Translations under genes and position numbers: made by a program
Shown: one piece after another, positions 45,666 through 55,400 of the stretch
Numbering within the stretch: the first letter of the stretch is position 1
How the letters are laid out: the number at the start of each line of letters is the position of its first letter
Notes under the pieces: generated by a model
Databases searched by the model: none
The model's input: the letters and a program-made list of their open reading frames with translations, nothing else
Told to the model about the DNA's origin: nothing
Source of the DNA: Nymphalis io
Lineage: Eukaryota > Arthropoda > Insecta > Lepidoptera > Nymphalidae
Length of the DNA stretch: 64,000 bases
Direction: 5' to 3'
Assembly (NCBI RefSeq): GCF_905147045.1
Contig: NC_065890.1
Coordinates: forward strand, 62,001 to 126,000

Positions 45666-48600
45666 CAAGTTTGAAAGTTACTCTTTTTACTTTTGTCACT
45701 TTAGTGTGTGTTCATCTTCATGCGTCCCGGTGGTTTATGAGTATGATCTTTAAAAATGACAATTTGAAACTGCTCGTAAGAGACTACTTTATTAAGTATT
45801 TTTGTCAGTATAGTTTGTATTTTATTATATATATTTCAGCATGGTGATGTATTCGGTCTTCGCACAAACACCGTTGAGCTATAAAGGTTATCAGTCATCA
45901 TGTTCGCCGAATGTCGCAGTCGTGAGATTCAGACAGAAACGTGTCATAGACAGAAATAGCTTCGGCAGGTCATGTGTACATAATATATAATACCTAATCG
46001 ATATTATTACTACAGTTATTAACTACATTAGTTCGCGCTGCGTGCAGGCGTTGCTTAATTGATTTAGTAACAGCGTCGGTTGACGTAGACGAGTGAAATG
46101 AAGACGAGGAAGTCGTGGGTTGAAAGAGAATATTTGTACAGTATGAACTAAATAGGAAATTAACTATTACAACATTATTATAGGTATTATTGGAACTAAA
46201 TAATCGAACCGTTCTACTGACTGTGTAGTGATGTAACATCATTCTTTACGAGTTGTTGCCAGCGACTACATATGTATAAAAATATGTTTTCACGAACTAT
46301 AGATTTACTAACAAACATAAACTATAGATAACAAAAAATGTGATACAAACTTTTGATCACTCATCATCATGTAAATGTAAATAGTATGGACATGCGCATT
46401 CAACTCCCTGTAAGGCTATCTATTCCTAAGTAACTTTTCATGTGTAGTTCATTTGGTTACAAATGAAAACAGGCTGTTTATGTGAAAAGATCTACGTTAT
46501 CGCATGACACGCACTAATTTACAGCGAGGATAAAAACTTCATCCAATTATTTACGGTTATTAAAGGAATCCGACGCGTAGCAACGATAAGAAAACTCGTT
46601 TGTTAGCGGTGTTTGTGAAATTTATAATTTATTTATTTGGTTAGGATGGCCGCTTGCCTAATGAACCTTTTTGTTCGTTGCAAATATTTAAATATGTAAA
46701 TCGAAGCTGGCTCCGATACGACAAGCAGGGTTAGCAGGGCTTACAATTTACAAACAGTTGATACAAAAGCTAACTGGTCGACCGACTGACAAAGTTTATT
46801 AAGCGACGAAGGATGACGCTGTAAATACAGTTTTGGTTTAATTTAAATTCATTGATTCCGCTATTTTAGAAAAAAACAAAAAGCGCTAAGTTGAGATTTC
46901 AGGACTCGATATAAATAAGATTTTAACTTTGAATTGACTGAGTTTAAATATCACAAGTACTTAATAGTTATTAATATCTCATGTTGGCAGCGTATTTATA
47001 TCGTTAAGAAGAGGGGAGACTGACGCAAATGATGAGTTTTCGTCAGATAGAATAGAACAATATTAAACGAAATAGAACGGAATATTCCAGATCAAAACAG
47101 GATAGAATATAATTACTAAAATAGAGTACATACAAGATAATAGCAGAGCAGAAGCAGAGCTTACATGAATAGAAAATATTAATTTGAATATGCGATTGAT
47201 GATGCGGTTCGTGGGGACAGGTCGCGCATTAGATGTACGAGTGTATCGAACATTCCGTAGAAATTACATTACAAAATAACTTGTGATATTTATATTGAAT
47301 GCTGTTAAATTTATTACATTTTACTCGTATTCGTATTTCATGTACAAAACTGTGCTGTTGTGATGAGAGTGTGTTGTTACGAGTAGTCGATGCTTCAAAC
47401 GTAATCTTTAAAAGTTTATTCGCCAATTCAACTTAAAACTAATTTACGTAGCTTTTTTTATTTAAATATGAAATCCTGATTTAGTTTACTGTCAAAATTC
47501 GTGTTTTTATTTCAATATATACAGATATTTTTGGCTCGAGCGAATACTGGCTAGGCTAGTTCTATTCCCCTGTAAATATTCAAAGGGTTGCGAGCTCGCG
47601 AGCAACAGACTTGTTGCAACGCCCCGTATTACTTATTTACCTACTAGAACGTTCCAACAACCCGAGTGACTCGACAGCTATTTTAAGCATAAACACATTG
47701 CTTTAAAATGTGCATTCTTACATAAATAAATGAAAGCAACTTCTTTTTTAAATTAAAATCCTTTAATTAATTTACTCTTGTTAAGCGCGACAAAATGTAA
47801 AAAAAGCAGAATCAAAGGAACTTTTGAGAAATCTGTCCACAAAGTTGTCAGATCGTCGTATTGTAATGGAAGCGAGATAACAAAGGGTATGATCATCAGA
47901 AGAATGCTTCATGATTGCTCCGAGTGCTGCGTAATGAGTGCGTGTATAAAGGGCGTAGATTACGGCGAGGTCGCTCGCAGGCGGAGTTCGAGTGCGTCGC
48001 GACGTGTCAACCACCTGGCTATGACGGTGCAGGTGCGGCAGCGCACTGAGCGGCGATTCATATACATTTTAGATTAAGATCCATTTTTTTAGCAGACGCA
48101 GAGCACCTGGGCAACGCGGTGGTCGTAAGTGGTCACCTTTACCCGTAGTGGTTTGTTTACCCGTAGACACTGTTATACATGCAAAAAGTATGTTCTGACT
48201 CGAATAGAGGTTGTTTAAAATTCAATGTATGTACTGATTTAGAAGTCAATTATGAGTTTGACGTATTGTTAATAAAGCACTTAAAAGAAAGATAAAATCC
48301 CCTTGCGTGGCAGCTCGCTGGTGTCGGGGGCGACTTTCTGCTGACGAGCCTTTTGTTAGCGGCATCGACTCCGATACGATGCGAACAATGCGTGTACTTT
48401 ATCTGGAACCCACACTATATCGTGTCCCCTTTTCCAACTCTAGTCCTCGCTCAGTAATATGTGGCACTGTAGGCTTGCTCAAAGGCTTTGAGTAAGCCTC
48501 GCAGCGAAGCAAGCTACGCTGCACTGCCGGGGCGAGTAACGCACTATTGAGATCTAATTAGACTTTATTCATTGCGAAATAATATTTTTTGTCACCCATT

Positions 48601-49742
48601 GTAATTAGACACAGTTGATTAATTACTCAACCTTATCCAATCTTTCAAATCTTCAGAGATGCGTCGTCTGTGCCTCAATCTATCATTTGATTAAGTTTGG
48701 TAGTTAGATTACTGCGTGTTTCTGTTTCCAGGCAGCGTCACAATCGAAATGTTAGGCTTACAACAATTGTACCTGACATCTGTGTTTGTTTTCTTTTGTT
48801 AACTAATAAATAAATCTATTTTTAATAAATATATATTATATAAATCATAATATAAATTGATGTAAATTACTCAATTACTCTAGAAAATCCAAATAACACA
48901 ATTGAACACATTCAACAAATCACAAGTCGCGTCAATAATGAATTAATTAATTTACGTTTCTGCCCACCGACAAAATGGAGGCTTTTAAATTAGCGCGTGT
49001 TTTTTTTTTTAACAACGCTGTTGTATGGATACTTCATAGCCTGTGAAGTATTAATCATAATCTGGTGTGATTGACATTTCTGGCAGATTTAAATTATTAA
49101 AAGTAATAAGAAAAAAAAATTAGTAACTCTCTGCTGGGTAGGTGAGGAACTTCCGGTACGCAATTTATTTGTTTACAGGTATCGGATATCATCTGATATT
49201 ATATTGTTAATAACATTTGAACATTTCATTTTATCTGCTCCGCAATACAAGTTTTCCGCGCCGGCGAAGTGAACACTTTGCAAAAGAACAATTATTTCAT
49301 TGGATCTGGTTAAAAGCGAGAATAACATTTGCAACTCAAAGACAGGGCGTGCAGCGCCCCCTACACCGCCCCCTCGCCTCCTCGAACCTTACGCTTCTCT
49401 TTATGTTGTACCTGGTTTTAATATTTAAATATTTATATGAATTTTGAATACATGTGATAAAATGGAGATTTAAGTAATCTCAAAAGAAACAATTTGTTTT
49501 TTTATTGCTTTTGTTATATATACGTTCGTTTACGTGTTGCTGTCGCAGTGCGCTTTACATGTCGAGTTATATGACTGTATCAGTAAACACTATATATGTT
49601 TTATAACATAAAATAAACAAGTGAAAGGGATTATTTCGTAATTAATGTTAAATAAGTGCAGGACGTATTTCTACCGTAACAGCCTCGAGGTTCTATAATA
49701 CTAGTACAAGTAAACATTTTCATTGAAAAACCTTGCTTATAT
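45666..49742. other. 4.1-kb spacer, no gene recognised
   Basis: A 99-codon plus-strand frame at 47778-48077 becomes GC-rich in its second half and overlaps a TATA-like GTGTATAAAGG at 47943. Neither domain nor splice context supports it. 48300-48545 is another GC-richer patch with a TTTGAGTAAGCC/GGCTTGCTCAAA near-palindrome (48472-48498). Nothing is classified. Confidence 0.35.
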
Positions 49743-49853
49743 ACTGGTGGTAGAGGTTTGTGCAAGCTCATCTGGGTAGGTACCACCCACTCATCAGATA
49801 TTCTACCGCAAAACAGCAGTACTTGGTAACAATACCAAGTACTGCTGTTTTGC
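49743..49853 (+). mobile_element. SINE-A copy 4, truncated and folded back
   Basis: The first 86 bp of SINE-A (ACTGGTGGTAGAGGTTTGTG to GCAGTACTTGGTA) are present. At 49829 the sequence reverses into ACAATACCAAGTACTGCTGT, the complementary strand of the same SINE region. The arms 49808-49828 and 49833-49853 are a perfect 21-bp inverted repeat. The remaining 200 bp of the SINE are absent. Confidence 0.85.
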
Positions 49854-49989
49854 AGTCCTTACAAAATCGAAAGGAAAAATATAAAATATAAGTTGAATCT
49901 TATTATTGATTTAATATTTCTATAACAAGCATACAATAATAATAGTGCGCTTCAGGTTCTTCCAGTCTGTCGCCAGCCAGAGTAATCCC

Positions 49990-50226
49990 TCTCAGTGTGT
50001 CTTCAAGGAGCAAAGCGGAAGGAGCGGGGAGCAATCGACATAGTCGCTGTCGACAGGAATTATACATAACGAGTGTTCCTGCAACGCTGACTGTCGTTTA
50101 GCTGGAGATTTGTATCTCGTCGGAACGATAGCTTACGAGTGACAGCGCGCTTGTAGATCAAAGGGCACAGCTTATATGCTCAGAGAGATGGGAACCGCTT
50201 GGAAAAGCGAGGCGTTGAGGACTATG
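49990..50226 (+). promoter_or_regulatory. Possible promoter and first coding exon
   Basis: CCTCTCAGTGTGTC at about 49993-50006 contains a TCAGT arthropod-type initiator. About 180 nt downstream an ATG at 50176 opens MLREMGTAWKSEALRTM and reaches a donor ACTATG|GTAAGAA at 50227 in phase 0. The 17-codon coding part would fit a first exon of a long-intron gene. No second exon or downstream promoter element match is evident, and the protein is unrecognised. Confidence 0.3.
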
Positions 50227-50429
50227 GTAAGAAATTTTGTGTAGATTAACTCATCTGAACGAAATAACATATGACAATATACTTTAAAAAACGTGTTGAA
50301 ATTTATAATTAGTTTTTCTAATCAACATGTAAAGTCATATCAAGTAATCTGTTATGATGTTCAAGGACGGAATAAAAAGCCTAATTTCGACGTTGCGTGT
50401 CGCAGGCACAAGTATCGTCATTAATTTTA

Positions 50430-50710
50430 CTGGTGGTAGAGCTTTGTGCAAGCTCGTCTGGGTAGGTCCCACCCACTCACCAGATATTCTACCGCAAAAC
50501 AGCAGCACTTGTTATTTTTGTGTTCCGGTTTGAAGGGTGAGTGAGCCAGTGTAATTACAGGCACAAGGGACATAACATCTTAGTTCCCAAGGTTGGTGGC
50601 GCATTGGTGATGTAGGCGATGGTTAATATTTCTTACATGCCAATGTCTATGGGCGTTGGTGACCACTTACCATCAGGTGGCCCATATGCACATCCGCCTT
50701 CCTATTCTAT
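50430..50710 (+). mobile_element. SINE-A copy 5, interrupted at its tail
   Basis: Complete SINE-A body from ACTGGTGGTAGAGCTTTGTG to TTCCTATTCTAT. Instead of its A-rich tail, a poly(T) follows, which belongs to a minus-strand LINE. The missing tail (TCCTATTCTATAAATAAGTA) is found at 52288-52307 on the far side of that LINE. Confidence 0.85.
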
Positions 50711-52236
50711 TTTTTTTTTCAGCCTTTTGCCGTCCACTGCTGGACGAAAGCCTCCCCCATAGAACGCCAACCATCCCGATCTTGGGCAGTCCGCATCCAT
50801 CCCGAACCTGCCACCTTTTTTAAATCGTCGGCCCATCTTGTCACAGGGCGTCCTACACTACGTTTGCCTAAGCGTGGTCTCCACTCCAACACGTGTCGGC
50901 TCCATCGGCCATCAATGCGCCTGGAGACATGACCAGCCCACTTCCACTTCAGCGAGCTAATTCTAAGCGCGATGTCGGTGACTTTAGTTCTCTGGCGAAT
51001 GTCCTCATTTCGGATTTTATCTGCCAGAGAAACCCCAAGCATCGCGCGTTCCATTGCTCGCTGAGCGACCCCAAATTGGTGGACCAGTCCTACGGTAATC
51101 GTCCACGTTTCGGCACCGTAAGTCATTACAGGTAGGACGCACTGATTGAAGACCCTGGTCTTAAGCGACTGTGGGATCGACGATTCAAAAATATGACGTA
51201 ACCTCCCGAATGCCGCCCAGCCCAAACGTATTCTTCTTTTAGCCTCCTTCTCAAAGTTGTGCCGGCCAAGTTGTATAGATTGGCCCAGGTAGATATATTC
51301 CTGCACAACTTCAAGTGGAGAGCCATTTACGACCACTGGTCTCGGGGATACATGACGGTTTGCCATCATTTTGGTCTTTTCAATGTTCATCCCGAGACCT
51401 ACTTGTCTTGAAGAATCGCTCAGGCTGTTTAGCATCTCTTCCAAATCCTGCAGAGTCTCCGCCATGATGACAATGTCGTCGGCAAATCGCAGATGTGTAA
51501 TGTGTTGGCCATTTATATTAATGCCGCGTCCGTTCCAATCGAGCGTCTTGAAGACGTCCTCCAATGCATTGGTAAAGAGTTTTGGTGATATTACATCTCC
51601 CTGTCTTACCCCGCGATGCAATTGGATTGGTCTTGTGGTCTGATCTTGTACTTGGACGGTCATGGTTGCGGCTTCGTACAAACACTTCACCACCTGGACA
51701 TACCGACAGTCAATTAGGCATCTCTGCATGGATTCCAGAACAGCCCAGGTCTCGATGGTATCGAAGGCTTTTTCGTAGTCCACAAACGCTAGGCATAGAG
51801 GCTGATTATATTCCTCGGTCTTCTGTATTATTTGCCTTAGTGTGTTTATGTGGTCTACGGTACTGAAGCCTTTTCGAAACCCAGCCTGTTCCACGGGTTG
51901 GAAGTCATCGAATTTTCGGGCAAGACGATTCGTGATTACCCTCGAAAACAATTTGTAAACATGGCTTAAAAGTGAAATGGGGCGGTAGTTTTTCAGAAGA
52001 GCTTTATCGCCCTTCTTGAAAAACAGCACCACCACACTTCTGCTCCATGTCTTCGGTGTTATAGCATTGTGGAGGACGGAATTAAAGATGTTAGCCAGCT
52101 CTCTCAGAACTGGTGTGCCTGCTTTGAGAAGCTCTGATTTAATTCCGTCATCTCCTGGAGCCTTGTTGTTTCCAAGTTGCCCGAGAGCAATCCTAATCTC
52201 GCCCAAATCGATGTCGGGAAGATCGTCTGATAGATT
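50711..52236 (-). mobile_element. Proto2/RTE-like LINE inserted in a SINE-A tail
   Basis: On the minus strand: 5'-truncated coding sequence from about 52236, stop at 50719, then a poly(A) (T run 50711-50719 on the plus strand). TCCTATTCTAT occurs at both 50700-50710 and 52288-52298 and is the 11-bp target duplication. Between the LINE 5' end and the right copy lie about 50 bp of target-like filler. Confidence 0.85.
50719..52236 (-). pseudogene. Proto2/RTE-like reverse transcriptase, N-terminally truncated but otherwise open
   Basis: A continuous minus-strand frame of about 500 codons begins NNLSDDLPDIDLGEIRIALG at the truncation point. It shows NNKAPGDDGIKSELLK, LKNYRPISLLSHVYKLF, QAGFRKGFSTVDH, AFVDYEKAFDTIE, GVRQGDVISPKLF and RFADDIVIMAE, then the connection region (EYIYLGQSIQLG, YGAETWT) and the C-terminus (EWRPRLGKRSVGRPVTRWAD...FVQQWTAKG). 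The FADD catalytic pair is intact and there is no frameshift. The endonuclease and part of the linker are missing because of 5' truncation, so it cannot transpose on its own. The remnants at 8060, 15380 and 36258 belong to the same family. Confidence 0.88.
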
Positions 52237-52309
52237 ATTCTATAAATAAGTAAAATTATTTATAAAATCATTCTATAAATAAGTAAATCCTATTCTATAA
52301 ATAAGTAAA
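52237..52309. repeat. Triplicated SINE-tail sequence at LINE 5' junction
   Basis: ATTCTATAAATAAGTAAA occurs three times, at 52237-52254, 52270-52287 and 52292-52309. The last copy is the original SINE tail. The first two form filler at the 5' end of the LINE. Confidence 0.9.
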
Positions 52310-52939
52310 ATAAATACGCGTAGTATACGCGTTATCTCACGCGTCTCCGCCGTCCGGTGCGTCGCATCGTATTCTCCGGACTTCTTCGCACCGATACGAG
52401 TAGATGACGACACCGCGCTCCGATAAATGCATGCTAACGTAACCTTTTTTTTATTTACATATTCTTCATTATTCTTTTTTTTTTCAAATTATTTTAATGT
52501 CTAATTCTATTTTCTCTTTAATTGTTTTCAATTTATTTTAGTAAAAGTTCTATATTTATTTAATTTTTATTTAAGTTATTACATTACAATAAATATAATT
52601 AGGTAACTATCTATTGTTAAAAATATTTCCAGTAAAAATTATAGTTCTGAAATAGATGAAAAAAATACCGAGGTCATTGTCTAGAATAATTAATTTTCAC
52701 CGTTTTTATGCGTGTATCTAAAATGAGAGAGTTGATAAGTATTACGCAAATAGAATCAAAAGCACATTCATTTCGCAAGTACCTAAAGTTTAAAACAAAT
52801 TACTTGTTACCATTTTTATTTAAAGAAGCGGAAGATTGATGAAATGAAAACAGTATTCTTGTGATAAAGAATTATGACGAATTGAGTCTTGATATTCTAC
52901 GAGTACCTATAATAATAGACGATATTTTACATTACTACT
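52310..52939. other. Spacer, nothing recognised
   Basis: AT-rich apart from a CpG-rich patch at 52316-52430. No gene or repeat is identified. Confidence 0.35.
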
Positions 52940-52963
52940 TAGATAGATAGATAGATAGATAAA
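52940..52963 (-). repeat. (GATA)n run, probable LINE 3' terminus
   Basis: TAGATAGATAGATAGATAGA is followed by TAAAGTCTTTATTTGG. On the minus strand this reads ...AAATAAAGACTTTA(TCTA)n, the pattern of a LINE 3' end with a terminal microsatellite. About 200 bp of AT-rich sequence to the right may be its 3' UTR, but no coding sequence is left. Confidence 0.45.
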
Positions 52964-53584
52964 GTCTTTATTTGGATCACACCACATGAGTAAAAATAAG
53001 AAGATAAAAAAGAAATGACAAAAGTAACACAGAGTTTAAGTTAATTTATGTCGTAGAAAAAAATAAATAAAAAATTAACTAACTTAAAGAGGATAATTAA
53101 AATTACTACTAAAATTTTATTTCATAAACCTAAAATTGCTTAAAAATTGATATTAACCTAAGTGTGTGATGAAATCGATGTGAATGAATATTAGTAATAT
53201 GTGATGTAATTCAAACTCAGATATATTTGTGATTAGTTAATGTTTTAATTTAATAAATTTAAAATGTGATAATCGTATATTATTCTACGAACACACAATG
53301 TTTCATAATTTGTTCTAACTTCATTTTAACGTTAAACATATTAAGCTCTACAACAAAGCGAGTTCTGCATAAAGTATGACAATCAGTTGTAATGACGTCA
53401 CCTTCTCTGTAGCAGATTCTGCTTCTACTAAGTAACAAGCGACGCAAGAAATTAGCTGTCTTTGATGTCCTTTTGCAACAAAATGAAAGCTAAGTGGTAA
53501 GTCAACTTATCAACTTTGTATAGTAGTTTTGTATTTTTTTCCAGCGTGAACAATAAGGTAATTAATCACATTATATGCATAAGT

Positions 53585-53765
53585 ATATTGGGCATTGGAA
53601 CTGAACCAAATATAAATAATTACTTACATCCTCAATGCGCTGCGAAACATGGAACTAAGATATAACATTCTATAAGATGTAATAAAATCCTGTCTTCTCG
53701 AGCACAGCAATACTTCGGATCAGGAGAACAGATGATGGTGTTTTGGGCAGACGAGCTTGAAATCT
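53585..53765 (-). mobile_element. Possible decayed SINE-A relative
   Basis: GGGCATTGGAACTG, ACATCCTCAATGCGCTGCGA, ACATGGAACTAAGATATAAC and GGGCAGACGAGCTTG parallel blocks of the SINE-A minus strand (ACATTGGCATTG, ATCGCCAATGCGCCACCAAC, TTGGGAACTAAGAT, CCAGACGAGCTTGCAC) in the same order, at low similarity. Confidence 0.35.
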
Positions 53766-54192
53766 TCCATTTATTTATCAATACTTTAAATTAAACAATA
53801 AAACAATCCTTTATATTGAATAATATTTTTTATTACTACCAAGTAATGTAGATCAAGTTATAATTGAATCAGTTTCCGAATAATTTTGAAACAATTAAGC
53901 CAACGAGTGGAAACTATCTGTTTTTAAAGTCCAATTTGTTGCGTCAATAGTCATTACGATGACGGTCCATCAGCGTGTCTAATATCATTTCACGCAACGT
54001 TACCGCGGCGGCGCGTGTTGCCGTTGTATCAGTGTGTTTCAATGATTGATATTATTTCATTATTGTTCAGCGACTAGTTAGTCTTATAAATTAGATATTT
54101 GACATCCATTTTGGTTTCATCTGTGCTTATATTTCAAACAACTTTCGAACGTATTTATGTAACATATAATATTATTTATACTCATATTTGTC

Positions 54193-54231
54193 TTAATTTA
54201 TTATGAGAGAAATATTCTCATAATAAATTAA
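54193..54231. repeat. Perfect inverted repeat, 16-bp arms
   Basis: TTAATTTATTATGAGA (54193-54208) pairs with TCTCATAATAAATTAA (54216-54231) around the 7-nt loop GAAATAT. It sits just before an (AAT)n run. Confidence 0.9.
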
Positions 54232-54235
54232 TACA

Positions 54236-54262
54236 AATAATAATAATAATAATAATAATCTT
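54236..54262 (-). repeat. (AAT)n run, probable LINE 3' terminus
   Basis: AATAATAATAATAATAATAA is followed by TCTTTATTTGAAAATATAAG. On the minus strand, a polyadenylation-like AATAAAGA lies just before (TTA)n, as expected for a LINE 3' end. The flanking 54263-54700 is AT-rich without coding remnants. Confidence 0.45.
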
Positions 54263-55187
54263 TATTTGAAAATATAAGCATTACAGTATTTACACCAAGT
54301 CGCTTATATCTACACTAATTACTAAACATTTTTTTTATTATTCATACTAATTTAACATAACATACTACAAGGATAAATAAAATAAAATTTAGTAAAACAA
54401 AAATAGAATTAAAATTTGTAAACAAAATAAGCTTAAATCTATTTAGGAACCACAAAATTAATTTTTAAAATTCTGAAATATATAAATTTGTTTGAACATA
54501 GTATAAAAGGGATCATAAAATATGTCTACATCTCGACAACGTACGAAGTCATTTAAAAGTTTAACAGCCCTAGCAGTGGGGCTGTTGCTAGCTTGAAATG
54601 TGTAATTTTAAATAGAAAAATATGAGATGATGGTTTTATTATCTTGTAAAATGTACAAAAATCGGATGTTTTTGATTGAATATCGTTTTCAATATAAAAG
54701 GGGTTCATTATAAATATTTATAAGTTCGTGCGGCGGACGCGGACACAGTTACGTCAGTATTAATTACGTATATCGAAAGATTATAACTTTCGTCACTTGC
54801 TTTTATCGTCATTTTGAAAACTGTACGATTAAGATATTTTCTTGGAAATTTTATTGTTCGAGTTGGTCTCGTTGATCATATTTCTGCGATGCAAATCGTA
54901 TTACGAGGTGTTCGCGCCGCGCCGCGGGACTGCTTTGTAATGGAATTGTGAGTTTATTTCTTTTGCATTTTTTCCTTTCAGTCACATTCTATTACAGAGT
55001 GCAGTTAACGTTTTAACTATTTCGATTTTTCTGTAACTTCTGTTAAATAAAAAAAACATGCTTTATATTATTTTTTTAAATGACATCACATCCTAAGCTT
55101 ATAGAAAAATATAACGAAAGTTGTTATAATGTATAAAAATAATATCGTTGATGACTTCGTTAAGTTACATATATTTGTAGGTTTATT
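54263..55187. other. AT-rich spacer
   Basis: A short GC-rich patch ending at a donor-like GGAATT|GTGAGT (54947) is noted, but nothing else supports an exon. Confidence 0.3.
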
Positions 55188-55198
55188 TTATGGAGAAT
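55188..55198. repeat. Jockey LINE target-site duplication, left copy
   Basis: TTATGGAGAAT, identical to 59479-59489. Confidence 0.9.
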
Positions 55199-55400
55199 CA
55201 TCAATGGTCCTCCTGGCTGGCCTAGGCCAGTCTGGGTACGGGCCTCGGGGTTGCCCCCCCCACCCGGGATGGTCCTCCCCGACGGATTCATCCGTCGTGT
55301 CCTTTCGTTTTGGCCCAGAGGGCCAGGGTCGTTATGACCCGGTGGCTATAAGTCCTTACGATTACGATTACGATTTTCCTTTTTTGAGGGTGATGTCATC

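Noticed and set aside
47778..48077. 99-codon frame with an upstream TATA-like sequence
   Set aside because: The TATA-like motif lies inside the frame, the first half is AT-rich, and there is no recognisable domain.
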